DNA from: Thermovirga sp.
GTDB lineage: Bacteria; Synergistota; Synergistia; Synergistales; Thermovirgaceae
DNA: 36,686 bases
NCBI RefSeq assembly: GCF_017656375.1
Contig: NZ_JACDOB010000015.1
Span: forward strand, 1 to 36,686
Reading direction: 5' to 3'
Shown: positions 18,159 to 27,313 of the stretch, in pieces
How positions within the stretch are numbered: the first letter of the stretch is position 1
How the letters are laid out: each line of letters starts with the position of its first letter
Translations under genes and position numbers: made by a program
Notes under the pieces: generated by a model
Told to the model about the DNA's origin: nothing
Database searches by the model: none
The model's input: only the letters and a program-made list of their open reading frames with translations

Positions 18159-18248
18159 TGCCTTTGAGTTGTGTATAAGGTAAAATAAAGCTATGGTTTC
18201 TTGCTCTTTGGCGCCAAATAATCTTTAAAAGAAGGGTGAGCGTATTCT

Positions 18249-18911
18249 ATGCGTAAAAGGACAGTACTTTTGGCAATTATTTTCTTGATGTTCTTGGCAA
18301 CATGTGTTTTTTCCAAAGGAGCGATGGAGCTGTTTGCAGACAAACTTCTGTACAATCCCGAGGATGGAACTATAACCGCTGAAGGGAATGTTAATGTAAA
18401 AGGGGACGACATGTTTGCCGAGGCTAAGAGGGGAAAAGCTTCTGCTGATGGAAGCAAGATGGAGCTAGAAGAAAAAGTCATTATTAAATCTGTAAAAGAC
18501 CCTATGCTGATCGAGTGCCAAAGAGCGGAGGCTGTGCTGGTTAAGGGCGGAAGAGAGATAACCTGTTTAAAGGTAAAGAGGTTCCTGCATGAAACGAAGG
18601 GAGTTACTATGAAAGCAGAAAAAGTCATAGGGCTTCTCAAGGAAGGTGTTTTTGATTACATAAAGGCTTTTGGCAATGTAGAGGCCAATATGAAAGATAA
18701 AAATGGTAAGCCGATAAAGGTGACTTCTCAGAGTGCTTATTACGATAGCAAGGAAGGAACAGTGCTTTTTAAAGGGCAGGCTGTCGCAGTAACTGAAGAC
18801 AGGATAGTAGAAGCCCAGGAGTTTACATATTACCTTGCCGATGGGAAGATAAAAGCCGAAGGATCGACTAAGGTCATCTTCAATCTAGGCAATCAGGAGA
18901 AAACGGAATGA
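18249..18911 (+). CDS. lptA: LPS transport periplasmic protein LptA (OstA-like)
   Basis: Periplasmic bridge protein for lipopolysaccharide. A signal peptide of about 22 residues (MRKRTVLLAIIFLMF start) is followed by a repetitive beta-jellyroll of OstA type. Typical phrases are FADKLLYNPEDGTITAEGNV, VTSQSAYYDSKEGTVLFKG and FTYYLADGKIKAEGS. Its 220 residues are a little above E. coli LptA (185). The last four bases overlap lptB (ATGA), which fixes the assignment. lptC and lptD lie about 6 kb upstream in another operon. The ATG is preceded by GAAGGGTGAG at about 18231-18240. Confidence 0.88.
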   Translation: MRKRTVLLAIIFLMFLATCVFSKGAMELFADKLLYNPEDGTITAEGNVNVKGDDMFAEAKRGKASADGSKMELEEKVIIKSVKDPMLIECQRAEAVLVKGGREITCLKVKRFLHETKGVTMKAEKVIGLLKEGVFDYIKAFGNVEANMKDKNGKPIKVTSQSAYYDSKEGTVLFKGQAVAVTEDRIVEAQEFTYYLADGKIKAEGSTKVIFNLGNQEKTE

Positions 18912-19636
18912 GCGAAAAGTACTTGTGGGCAAGAGGCCTTTCTAAGTCATACAAGGGCAGGAAGGTAGTTTCTTCTGTGGACCTTACCGTAAGGCAGGGG
19001 GAGATCGTAGGCTTATTAGGGCCCAATGGGGCAGGTAAAACTACCACTTTCTATATGGTTCTTGGATTGGTCAAACCTGATGGGGGGAGAGTCCTTATTA
19101 ATAATGAAGATGTAACGGATATGCCCATGTACAAGAGAGCGAGAAGTGGCATAGGCTATCTCCCCCAGGAAGCCTCTATTTTCAGGAACCTGACGGTAAA
19201 GGAAAACCTTGAACTTGTTTTAGAGGAGAACGGCATAAGGGGCAAAGAAAAAGAGGAGAAAGTAGATAAACTAATAGATGAATTCAATATTGGCCATGTT
19301 ATTGACATTCCTGGATACGCCTTGAGTGGGGGAGAGAGAAGAAGGGTGGAGATAGCCAGGACTTTGGCAATAGAGCCGGCATTTATATTGCTTGACGAGC
19401 CCTTTAGCGGCATAGATCCCATAGCAGTTTACGATATCCAGCAAATAATACTGGAGATAAGGACCAAAGGCTACGGCATACTTCTCACAGATCACAGTGT
19501 TCGAGAAACCCTGGCTATAACAGATAGGACCTATCTTATCCACCAGGGCAAGATCCTGATAGAAGGAACTCCTTCCGAGGTTGCCGAGAGCGAAGTGGCC
19601 AGGAAATTTTATTTGGGTGAGCGTTTTTCTTGGTGA
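18908..19636 (+). CDS. lptB: LPS export ABC transporter ATPase LptB
   Basis: Cytoplasmic ATPase powering LPS extraction with LptF/LptG. 242 residues (E. coli 241). Walker A GPNGAGKTTTF is at about 38-48, the Q-loop in LPQEASIFR, signature LSGGERRRVEIARTLA, Walker B FILLDEPFSGIDP and the switch histidine in LTDHSVRE. The closely spaced LSGGERRR and PFSGIDPIA phrases are LptB-like. It is coupled to lptA by ATGA. The 3' end overlaps the convergent hydrogenase-protease gene by 28 bases, with no terminator between them. Confidence 0.95.
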   Translation: MSEKYLWARGLSKSYKGRKVVSSVDLTVRQGEIVGLLGPNGAGKTTTFYMVLGLVKPDGGRVLINNEDVTDMPMYKRARSGIGYLPQEASIFRNLTVKENLELVLEENGIRGKEKEEKVDKLIDEFNIGHVIDIPGYALSGGERRRVEIARTLAIEPAFILLDEPFSGIDPIAVYDIQQIILEIRTKGYGILLTDHSVRETLAITDRTYLIHQGKILIEGTPSEVAESEVARKFYLGERFSW

Positions 19637-20085
19637 AGCCAAGGGATTGTGTGCCAGGTTTTGCTGCGGATCTTTTCCTCAATGAAATCGATAGCCCGAG
19701 CTACAGGTTCTGATAGTGGTCTTCCAAGTTCAAGGGAAGCCGGCTGAATGGCGATTAAAATTATTTCTACTGAGTCTTTGTAGGGGGCGAGCATCAACCC
19801 TAGGGGGAGGCCATGAGACGAGAAATTAACGGACTCTTCGTCGTCCAGAGATAGGAGGAGAGTAGAGCCGGGTTCTGCTCCTAGGTCAGCGGCATCAACT
19901 ATGAGGAGCGTCTTGGTGTTTTTGGGGTCTATAGTTTTAAGGAAATTTTCTGGGGTAACTCCGCACTCATACACGGCGCACCAAGAGAGAGGAGCTTTCA
20001 GGAGTTTCCTTGCTAACAAAACTCCTGCCGCGTCATCGCCTAGAAGCTCATTGCCAAGTCCCCAGATAAGTGTATTATTTTTCAT
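19609..20085 (-). CDS. Hydrogenase maturation protease (HycI/HybD type, peptidase M52)
   Basis: Endopeptidase that trims the C-terminus of a [NiFe]-hydrogenase large subunit after nickel insertion. 158 residues, normal size. GLGNELLGDDAAGV at 9-22 is the family signature; the nickel-sensing residues correspond to Glu13, Asp64 (VDAAD) and His91 (SSHGLPL). The usual DDGxG reads DDAAG here, a mild deviation. AAAGGA lies upstream of the ATG. No hydrogenase structural or hyp genes are in the window, so the partner is encoded elsewhere. It is divergent from murJ and overlaps the lptB end. Confidence 0.9.
   Translation of the reverse strand: MKNNTLIWGLGNELLGDDAAGVLLARKLLKAPLSWCAVYECGVTPENFLKTIDPKNTKTLLIVDAADLGAEPGSTLLLSLDDEESVNFSSHGLPLGLMLAPYKDSVEIILIAIQPASLELGRPLSEPVARAIDFIEEKIRSKTWHTIPWLHQEKRSPK
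20051..20078 (+). promoter_or_regulatory. Putative murJ promoter inside the protease gene
   Basis: TTGCCA (20051-20056), 16-base spacer, TATTAT (20073-20078), each one mismatch from consensus. It lies within the 5' end of the divergent protease gene and would start transcription near 20085, about 48 bases before murJ. Confidence 0.5.
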
Positions 20086-20132
20086 GTTACCATCAATCCT
20101 TTCTTTGTTAGTTTTTAAGAGGAGGTTCCTAA

Positions 20133-21698
20133 ATGTCTTCCCGTAGCTCCAGTATGGTTCGCCACTCGATAAAGATGATGGCCGGGACTCTTGTGAGCAG
20201 AATCTTGGGCCTGATAAGGGAGGTCCTCATAGCTTCCCTTTTTGGAGCCACAGGCAAATTAGATGCCTTTTTAGTAGCTTACACGTTAGCAAATCTTACA
20301 AGACGCCTCTTGGCCGAAGGTGCTCTATCGGCCGCTTTCGTTCCTGTTTTTTCCCAGCTTCTAAAAAAAGAAGGCAAAAGCCGGGCTTTTGTTCTGGCAT
20401 CTCAGGTTTTATCCATATTGATAGTTGCAAGTATATTTGTAATACTTTTGGGTGTTTTCTTTGCCCCGACTTTGGTCTCTATTTTGGCGCCGGGTTTTGC
20501 TTCTTTGCACTCTGCTTTAGCTTCACAGCTTACCGTCTTAATGCTGCCTTTCCTTCTATTTATATCTGTTGCGGCGCTTGCTATGGGGATATTGAATTCA
20601 CTCGGGTGTTTTTTCGTGCCCGCAATAGCTCCTGCACTCAGCAACGTTGTCTTTATTATCCTGGTGGTCATTTTAGCACCAAAAATGGAAATTTACAGTT
20701 TGGCGTGGGCTGTTCTTGTTGGAGGGCTGGCCCAGTGTGCCCTTCAGTGGTTCTGGATCAAAAGGTGGGGATTTACATTATTGCCTACAAGGCCTGACAT
20801 GAAGGACGATTCCCTCAAGAGGACTTTGCGCCTGTTTTTGCCCTACGCTGCGGGGCTTTCTATAACTCAACTCATTCCTGTGTTTAGTAGAGTCTTAGGT
20901 TCCTTCCTTCAGGAAGGTTCTATTTCGGTTTTAAATTATGCTGATAGGGTGCTTCAGCTGCCTCTAGGGCTATTTATAATAGCCATTTCCCAGGCGGTAT
21001 TGCCCCTTTTTGCGCATCTTGCCATGGAAGATGAAGCTTCTTTCAAAAAAGGAATAGAGGAAGCTTTGCAATTTGCCATCTTCATAGTTGCGCCGGTAGT
21101 AATAGGTATGGTCATGCTGAACAGGGAGATAGTCCATTTTTTGTTCTTTAGGGGGGCCTTCAGTGCCTGGGCTTGGAGAGGGACGTCTTTAGCCTTGATG
21201 CTATTTGTATTAGGCCTTCCTGGAACTTCATGCCTTACAGTACTCATGAGAGCTTTTTACGCCAAGGGTTATTCACGAGAGCCATTGATACTTTCTGCTT
21301 TCAGCGTGGTGCTTTATGTTGCGTTTGGTGTCTTGCTGATGAAGCCCTATTCATATGGAGGGCTGGCTGCAGCTTCTTCCGTTTCCTTTACTTTGACCGC
21401 TATTCTGGGAGGTGCTCTTCTCGATAAAAGGCATATAAAGGTTCGCCCCTTTAGCTTCTTATGGCTTGCTAAAATCGTCCCAAGCCTTGCCTTAATGGCC
21501 GGGACGGTGTATTTTCTCAAAGAACTGTGGGGTTATCCATTCAGTGGAGCTTTTATATATAAAACCCTCTGGATGCTTTCTGTGATCTCGGCAGGGGCGT
21601 TATCTTACGGGGCTGCAACTTGGATTGCCGGGTGCAGGGAGTGGAAATGGGTAATTGAGGCTTTAGGGAAAAAGGAAAGTAAAAGCGGTGAAAAATGA
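20133..21698 (+). CDS. murJ: Lipid II flippase MurJ (MviN)
   Basis: Polytopic membrane protein of the MOP superfamily that moves lipid-linked peptidoglycan precursor across the inner membrane. 521 residues with about 14 hydrophobic segments. The N-terminus shows the MurJ signature SRILGLIREVLIASLFGAT and the DAFLVAY and RRLLAEGALSAAFVPVF phrases. AAGAGGAGG precedes the ATG. It is followed by an unknown exported protein whose frame begins within its stop, then by a Cys-rich mini-protein and tsaD, probably one transcript ending at the 23495 hairpin. Confidence 0.96.
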   Translation: MSSRSSSMVRHSIKMMAGTLVSRILGLIREVLIASLFGATGKLDAFLVAYTLANLTRRLLAEGALSAAFVPVFSQLLKKEGKSRAFVLASQVLSILIVASIFVILLGVFFAPTLVSILAPGFASLHSALASQLTVLMLPFLLFISVAALAMGILNSLGCFFVPAIAPALSNVVFIILVVILAPKMEIYSLAWAVLVGGLAQCALQWFWIKRWGFTLLPTRPDMKDDSLKRTLRLFLPYAAGLSITQLIPVFSRVLGSFLQEGSISVLNYADRVLQLPLGLFIIAISQAVLPLFAHLAMEDEASFKKGIEEALQFAIFIVAPVVIGMVMLNREIVHFLFFRGAFSAWAWRGTSLALMLFVLGLPGTSCLTVLMRAFYAKGYSREPLILSAFSVVLYVAFGVLLMKPYSYGGLAAASSVSFTLTAILGGALLDKRHIKVRPFSFLWLAKIVPSLALMAGTVYFLKELWGYPFSGAFIYKTLWMLSVISAGALSYGAATWIAGCREWKWVIEALGKKESKSGEK

Positions 21699-21721
21699 GA
21701 AACAAAAGGAGGCAAGAGGTG

Positions 21722-22264
21722 TTGAATAAAAAAAGTTTTCTTACAATTATATTAGCTTGTGTGCTTGTTTTTGCCCTCTGTGGGGGAGCCGTTGCGGCGC
21801 AAGGAGATCTTGAAAAGGTCCTTAATGACAGGGTAGCGACTTTGTATGTTGAAGGGCAGCCATTGGGGAACATGATAATAGGTGCTCGGGCCAAGCTGGA
21901 ATTTATTTATGTTGATGGAGTGCTGGTGAGAGCTGTAAAGGATGATGAGCGAGCGCCATCTTGGCTAGAGTGGCATGTCAACAAGTACGGATCGGACGAA
22001 GCAAAGGGGAAAAAGCTGTTTATTTTGAGAGTAGAGACATTTAAGCCCTTTACTTTGATGCCTGAAATGATTGCTGTAAATGGCTTTCAATTAAAGGAAG
22101 AGAACATTCTTACAAGGAAGGAATTTGCTCCTTTGGGCGAGCTTCCTAGCTCTTTCAAGGGTGCCATGGTGCTGGCGGTCCCAGGGGACCTTGTAAAACC
22201 TGACAAGAAAGTGAGATTTAGCTGTGGGGGTGATGAGGCAGTATGGGTTGTGCCAAAGAAGTAA
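21722..22264 (+). CDS. Unknown exported protein
   Basis: No family recognised. From TTG 21722 the product is 180 residues: a signal peptide (NKKSFLTIILACVLVFALC...AVA/AQ, about 27 residues) and a mature domain of about 150 residues with mixed strands. One Cys occurs in the mature part (FSCGGDEAVW, near the end). The frame is open from an ATG at 21695 that overlaps the murJ stop, but AAAAGGAGG at 21704-21712 lies inside that extension and serves GTG 21719 (6 bases) or TTG 21722 (9 bases), so I prefer the later start. The 3' end overlaps the Cys-rich gene by 22 bases. The position after murJ suggests an envelope role; this is inference. Confidence 0.75.
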   Translation: MNKKSFLTIILACVLVFALCGGAVAAQGDLEKVLNDRVATLYVEGQPLGNMIIGARAKLEFIYVDGVLVRAVKDDERAPSWLEWHVNKYGSDEAKGKKLFILRVETFKPFTLMPEMIAVNGFQLKEENILTRKEFAPLGELPSSFKGAMVLAVPGDLVKPDKKVRFSCGGDEAVWVVPKK

Positions 22265-22440
22265 GCGTTAATCATGTATATAGATGTGCCTCTTGTGGAG
22301 AGAGGTTTTCTTCATCTACTCCTGCATCCCGGTGCCCAAAATGCAGAGGAAAAGTTTTAATACATGAGGAGGGGCCACCGTTGAGGAAGGTTAAAAACTG
22401 TTCTGGGGTCTGTTCTGGCTGCAGTGGTTGTGGAGGTTAA
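22243..22440 (+). CDS. Cys-rich zinc-ribbon mini-protein
   Basis: 65 residues with nine cysteines. CASC (15-18) and CPKC (31-34) form a zinc ribbon like that of FmdB-type small proteins (YRCASCGERFSS...RCPKCRGKV). The tail CSGVCSGCSGCGG has four more cysteines (53, 57, 60, 63) spaced C-x3-C-x2-C-x2-C, enough for a second metal site. The ATG at 22243 lies inside the preceding gene, with GGGGGTGATGA upstream. Its last codons contain the GGAGG used by tsaD, so the three genes are tightly packed and this small frame is very likely real. Function unknown: zinc-dependent regulator, metal chaperone or thiol protein are all possible. Confidence 0.75.
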   Translation: MGCAKEVSVNHVYRCASCGERFSSSTPASRCPKCRGKVLIHEEGPPLRKVKNCSGVCSGCSGCGG

Positions 22441-22446
22441 ATGTAG

Positions 22447-23445
22447 ATGCTTACGTTAGGTATAGAGACTAGTTGTGACGATACAGGCTTGGCATTGCTT
22501 GAGGGGTCTCGTAATGTGCTGGCAGAGGTTCTCTCAAGCCAGACAGAGATTCATGCTCCATACGGAGGAGTGGTGCCTGAGGTTGCCTCCAGGATGCATG
22601 AGGAGAAATTTTTGCCTCTTCTCATAAAGCTGTTGGAATCTGCACAAATTAAGGATCCCTCCAAAGAGATAGGTCTTATAGCTGTGACTGTGGGTCCAGG
22701 GCTCATGGGGTCCCTTCTGGTCGGAGTAATGTCGGCTAAAGGCTTGGCCCAGGCCTGGGGGGTGCCCATGGTTGGGGTCAACCATTTGGAGGGCCACATT
22801 TTTGCCAATGTAATGGCCCACGAAAATTTATGCCCACCCTTTTTGAGCATGGTGGTTTCAGGGGGACATACGGAGATCTACCTGGTCAGGGACTATGGGG
22901 ATTATGAGCTTTTGGGTAAGACGAGGGATGATGCAGCAGGGGAATGTTACGACAAGGTTGCGAAAATTTTGGGCCTCTCGTATCCTGGTGGGCCAGTGAT
23001 AGACAAGTTGGCCCAAAAAGGAGACCCTTTGGCTTTTAAGTTTCCTGTTCCGCTTTCAAGCTCCAATGAGGTGGAGTTCAGCTTCAGCGGTTTAAAGACA
23101 GCGGTTCTTTGGACGATAAAGAAGCTCAAAGCCGAAGGAAAGTTCCTTCCTATAGAGGATTTGTGTGCTTCCTTCCAAAAGGCTGTTGTTGCCTCTCTTT
23201 TGGGTAAGGTGAGACTTGCTGTAAAAAAAACTGGCATAAAGAAGGTAGCCATATCCGGTGGAGTTTCTGCGAATTCAGGCCTGCGAGCGGCATTGAAGGA
23301 AGATGGCGAAATAGAAGCTTTTATCCCTCCCATAAGGATGTGCACGGACAACGGTGCAATGATTGCAGCAGCAGGTTTTAGCAAATACATGCGTGGAGAA
23401 GTAGATAAACTTGATATAAATCCAAACCCTTCGCTGAGATTGTAA
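22447..23445 (+). CDS. tsaD: tRNA N6-adenosine threonylcarbamoyltransferase
   Basis: Transfers threonylcarbamoyl from TC-AMP to A37 of ANN-decoding tRNAs with TsaB/TsaE. 332 residues. LGIETSCDDTGLAL at the N-terminus is the ASKHA phosphate loop; His113 and His117 in NHLEGH bind the metal; VSGGHTE, DDAAGECYDKVAK and a late SGGVSANSGLR/CTDNGAMIA pair complete the fold. The ATG at 22447 has GGAGG 9 bases upstream, embedded in the end of the previous gene. A strong palindrome follows at 23495. Confidence 0.97.
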   Translation: MLTLGIETSCDDTGLALLEGSRNVLAEVLSSQTEIHAPYGGVVPEVASRMHEEKFLPLLIKLLESAQIKDPSKEIGLIAVTVGPGLMGSLLVGVMSAKGLAQAWGVPMVGVNHLEGHIFANVMAHENLCPPFLSMVVSGGHTEIYLVRDYGDYELLGKTRDDAAGECYDKVAKILGLSYPGGPVIDKLAQKGDPLAFKFPVPLSSSNEVEFSFSGLKTAVLWTIKKLKAEGKFLPIEDLCASFQKAVVASLLGKVRLAVKKTGIKKVAISGGVSANSGLRAALKEDGEIEAFIPPIRMCTDNGAMIAAAGFSKYMRGEVDKLDINPNPSLRL

Positions 23446-23494
23446 CCTAAAGCAAAAGGAAGAGAAAAAAAGCATATGCAAGCAAAAAGAAGCG

Positions 23495-23528
23495 TTAACG
23501 GGGAATAATATATATTATTCCCCGTTAA
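23495..23528. terminator. 34-bp perfect palindrome, terminator of the murJ-tsaD transcript
   Basis: Two 17-base arms (left TTAACGGGGAATAATAT) with no interruption. The distal side is followed by TTAATTGCTCTT, a weak T-tract, so termination is likely but not textbook. It sits between tsaD and the groES promoter and insulates the heat-shock operon. Confidence 0.75.
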
Positions 23529-23534
23529 TTGCTC

Positions 23535-23563
23535 TTGAGCTGGGGCACTCCTGCATGTACTAT
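23535..23563 (+). promoter_or_regulatory. groESL promoter
   Basis: TTGAGC (23535-23540), 17-base spacer, TACTAT (23558-23563). Predicted start near 23570, placing the CIRCE operator at about +8 to +34, the usual arrangement for HrcA-repressed operons. Confidence 0.65.
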
Positions 23564-23577
23564 CATTCGCGGTCAGG

Positions 23578-23604
23578 TTAGCACTCGCATTTAGTGAGTG
23601 CTAA
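23578..23604 (+). promoter_or_regulatory. CIRCE operator (HrcA binding site)
   Basis: TTAGCACTC, nine bases, GAGTGCTAA: exact match to the CIRCE consensus. HrcA should repress groESL at normal temperature through this site. hrcA itself is not in the window. Confidence 0.97.
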
Positions 23605-23642
23605 CATAAACAAAAAATAAAGAGATAAGGAGGGAATAGCAT

Positions 23643-23933
23643 ATGAATCTGAAACCACTCGGTGACAGGATAGTTGTAAAAGTTGTAACTCAAGAAGAGA
23701 AGACCAAGGGCGGGATAGTCCTTCCAGATACCGCAAAAGAGAAACCTCAGGAAGGCGAGGTTATTGCAGTAGGTACCGGAAGAGTTTTGGATAACGGCCA
23801 GAGGTTGCCACTTGAGGTAAAGGTTGGCGATCGCGTGATATTCAGCAAATACGGTGGCACGGAAGTCAAAGTAGAGGGCGACGAATATCTCATCTTGAGC
23901 GAAAGAGATATATTGGCAATTCTTGAGAAGTAG
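23643..23933 (+). CDS. groES: Co-chaperonin GroES
   Basis: Heptameric lid of the GroEL folding chamber. 96 residues, usual length. [11 protein letters not shown] at the N-terminus, the mobile loop [17 protein letters not shown] at about 19-35, [15 protein letters not shown] and a C-terminal [14 protein letters not shown] are all typical. AAGGAGGG precedes the ATG. It is controlled by the promoter and CIRCE site just upstream; groEL follows after 47 bases. Confidence 0.98.
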   Translation: MNLKPLGDRIVVKVVTQEEKTKGGIVLPDTAKEKPQEGEVIAVGTGRVLDNGQRLPLEVKVGDRVIFSKYGGTEVKVEGDEYLILSERDILAILEK

Positions 23934-23980
23934 TCGTATTTGTAGAGAATTCTTTAAAGAATGAAAGGGGGAAATGATAA

Positions 23981-25600
<1,620 letters not shown>

Positions 25601-25623
25601 TACCACTTAACAAAATAACCATG

Positions 25624-25656
25624 AAAGGGGCCTTCATGTGGCCCCTTTTCTTTTTA
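25624..25656 (+). terminator. groEL intrinsic terminator
   Basis: Nine-bp stem AAAGGGGCC/GGCCCCTTT, 7-base loop, then TCTTTTT. Located 24 bases after the groEL stop. Confidence 0.92.
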
Positions 25657-25718
25657 TGGGCATTTTCTGATAAACTTTAGATGGAGCAATTTCTTAATGC
25701 CGGGAGGATGGGTTCATA

Positions 25719-27275
25719 ATGGAAAGTTCAAGTTCGACTAGAAAAGAAAAAATAATAGTCCTCGACTGCGGTTCCCAATATACCCAGTTGATAGCCAGAA
25801 GAATAAGAGAGCTTGGAGTCTACAGTGAAATACTACCTTGGGACACGCCTTACGAAGAGGTAATGAAGGAAGAGCCCAAGGGCGTAGTAATCTCTGGGGG
25901 GCCGGCCTCTGTAAGGGAGGAGGACTCTCCAACGGTCCCTGAGGGCGTCTTAAGCGGAGAAGTTCCTGTACTTGGGATTTGTTATGGAATGCAGCTTATA
26001 ACTCATCTGCTAGGTGGAGTAGTGAAAAAAGGGTCATTTGCAGAATATGGGAGAGCCATTGTTAATGTGACAGATCCAGAAGCTGTTATTTTTCATAATG
26101 TAAAGTCGCCGCTTCAGGTTTGGATGAGCCATTGGGACTATGTAGACGCTCCCCCTGAAGGATTTAAAGTTGCAGCCCGAAGTGAATCAGGTATGATAGC
26201 GTCCATTTACAACGAGAGCTTGGGGATATGGGCCCTTCAATTTCACCCTGAAGTTTGGCACACTCAAGGGGGAAGCAAAATCCTGGAGAACTTCCTTTTT
26301 AAAGTATGTCAATGCGAGGGATTGTGGGATCTTCAGGGATGGATCGACATGATGGTGGAACAAATAAGGCAGACAGTGGGAGATGAAAAGGTCATATGTG
26401 GACTTTCTGGTGGAGTTGATTCTACTGTCGCTGCAGTCCTTACTCATAAGGCCATAGGTGATAACCTTGAGTGTATTTTTGTTGATAACGGGCTTTTGAG
26501 AATGAATGAAGCTCAGGAAGTCTTAGATGTTTATAAAGACCTTCACCTAAAAGTCCATGCTGCAGATGCATCTGAGGAGTTCTTAAGTGCCCTTAAAGAT
26601 GTAACTGATCCTGAGAGAAAGAGAAAAATCATTGGAGAGGTCTTTATACGAGTGTTTGAGAGGAAAGCAAAAGAGATTGGCGGAGCTAAGTGGCTTCTCC
26701 AAGGCACGGTGTACCCAGATGTAATTGAAAGCGGAAAACGCGGCAAGGATGCTGCTGTAATTAAAAGCCACCATAATGTAGGTGGCCTGCCTGAGGAGAT
26801 GGACCTCAAGGTTCTGGAGCCTTTAAGGGATCTGTTTAAGGATGAAGTCAGGAAAATAGGCGGCATGATAGGAGTACCTGAAGTTATATTAAAAAGACAC
26901 CCCTTCCCTGGCCCTGGATTAGCTGTAAGGTGTTTGGGAGAAATTACTCCAGAACGCCTCGAAACCTTGAGAAAGGCTGATAAGATATTCCTGGAGGAAA
27001 TCAAAAAAGAGGGAATATATGATGATATGTGGCAGGCTTTCTGTGTCCTCTTGCCAGTCAAGACTGTGGGTGTAATGGGAGATATCAGAACTTATGCAGA
27101 GATAGTAGGTTTAAGGGCTGTAAGCTCTCAGGATGGCATGACCGCTGATTGGGTAAAACTGCCCATGGGGCTTTTGGATAGGGTTTCACGGCGTATATGT
27201 AATGAAGTTCCAGGGGCAAACAGGGTAGTTTACGATGTTACCAGTAAGCCGCCTTCTACCATAGAGTGGGAATAG
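25719..27275 (+). CDS. guaA: GMP synthase (glutamine-hydrolysing)
   Basis: Aminates XMP to GMP. 518 residues. The N-terminal class I glutaminase has Cys88 in GICYGMQL and the LQFHPEVWHTQGG histidine/glutamate. The ATP-pyrophosphatase domain has GLSGGVDSTVAAV at about 227-239, and a GuaA C-terminal dimerisation domain follows, ending in the typical KPPSTIEWE. CGGGAGGATG precedes the ATG. Its first eight residues (MESSSSTR) are an unconserved extension. It is followed closely by an AI-2E-family permease and mobB, probably one transcript. Confidence 0.98.
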   Translation: MESSSSTRKEKIIVLDCGSQYTQLIARRIRELGVYSEILPWDTPYEEVMKEEPKGVVISGGPASVREEDSPTVPEGVLSGEVPVLGICYGMQLITHLLGGVVKKGSFAEYGRAIVNVTDPEAVIFHNVKSPLQVWMSHWDYVDAPPEGFKVAARSESGMIASIYNESLGIWALQFHPEVWHTQGGSKILENFLFKVCQCEGLWDLQGWIDMMVEQIRQTVGDEKVICGLSGGVDSTVAAVLTHKAIGDNLECIFVDNGLLRMNEAQEVLDVYKDLHLKVHAADASEEFLSALKDVTDPERKRKIIGEVFIRVFERKAKEIGGAKWLLQGTVYPDVIESGKRGKDAAVIKSHHNVGGLPEEMDLKVLEPLRDLFKDEVRKIGGMIGVPEVILKRHPFPGPGLAVRCLGEITPERLETLRKADKIFLEEIKKEGIYDDMWQAFCVLLPVKTVGVMGDIRTYAEIVGLRAVSSQDGMTADWVKLPMGLLDRVSRRICNEVPGANRVVYDVTSKPPSTIEWE

Positions 27276-27313
27276 CGTTTTAAAAATAGCTTTTAATAGG
27301 AGGCTGTATTAGG

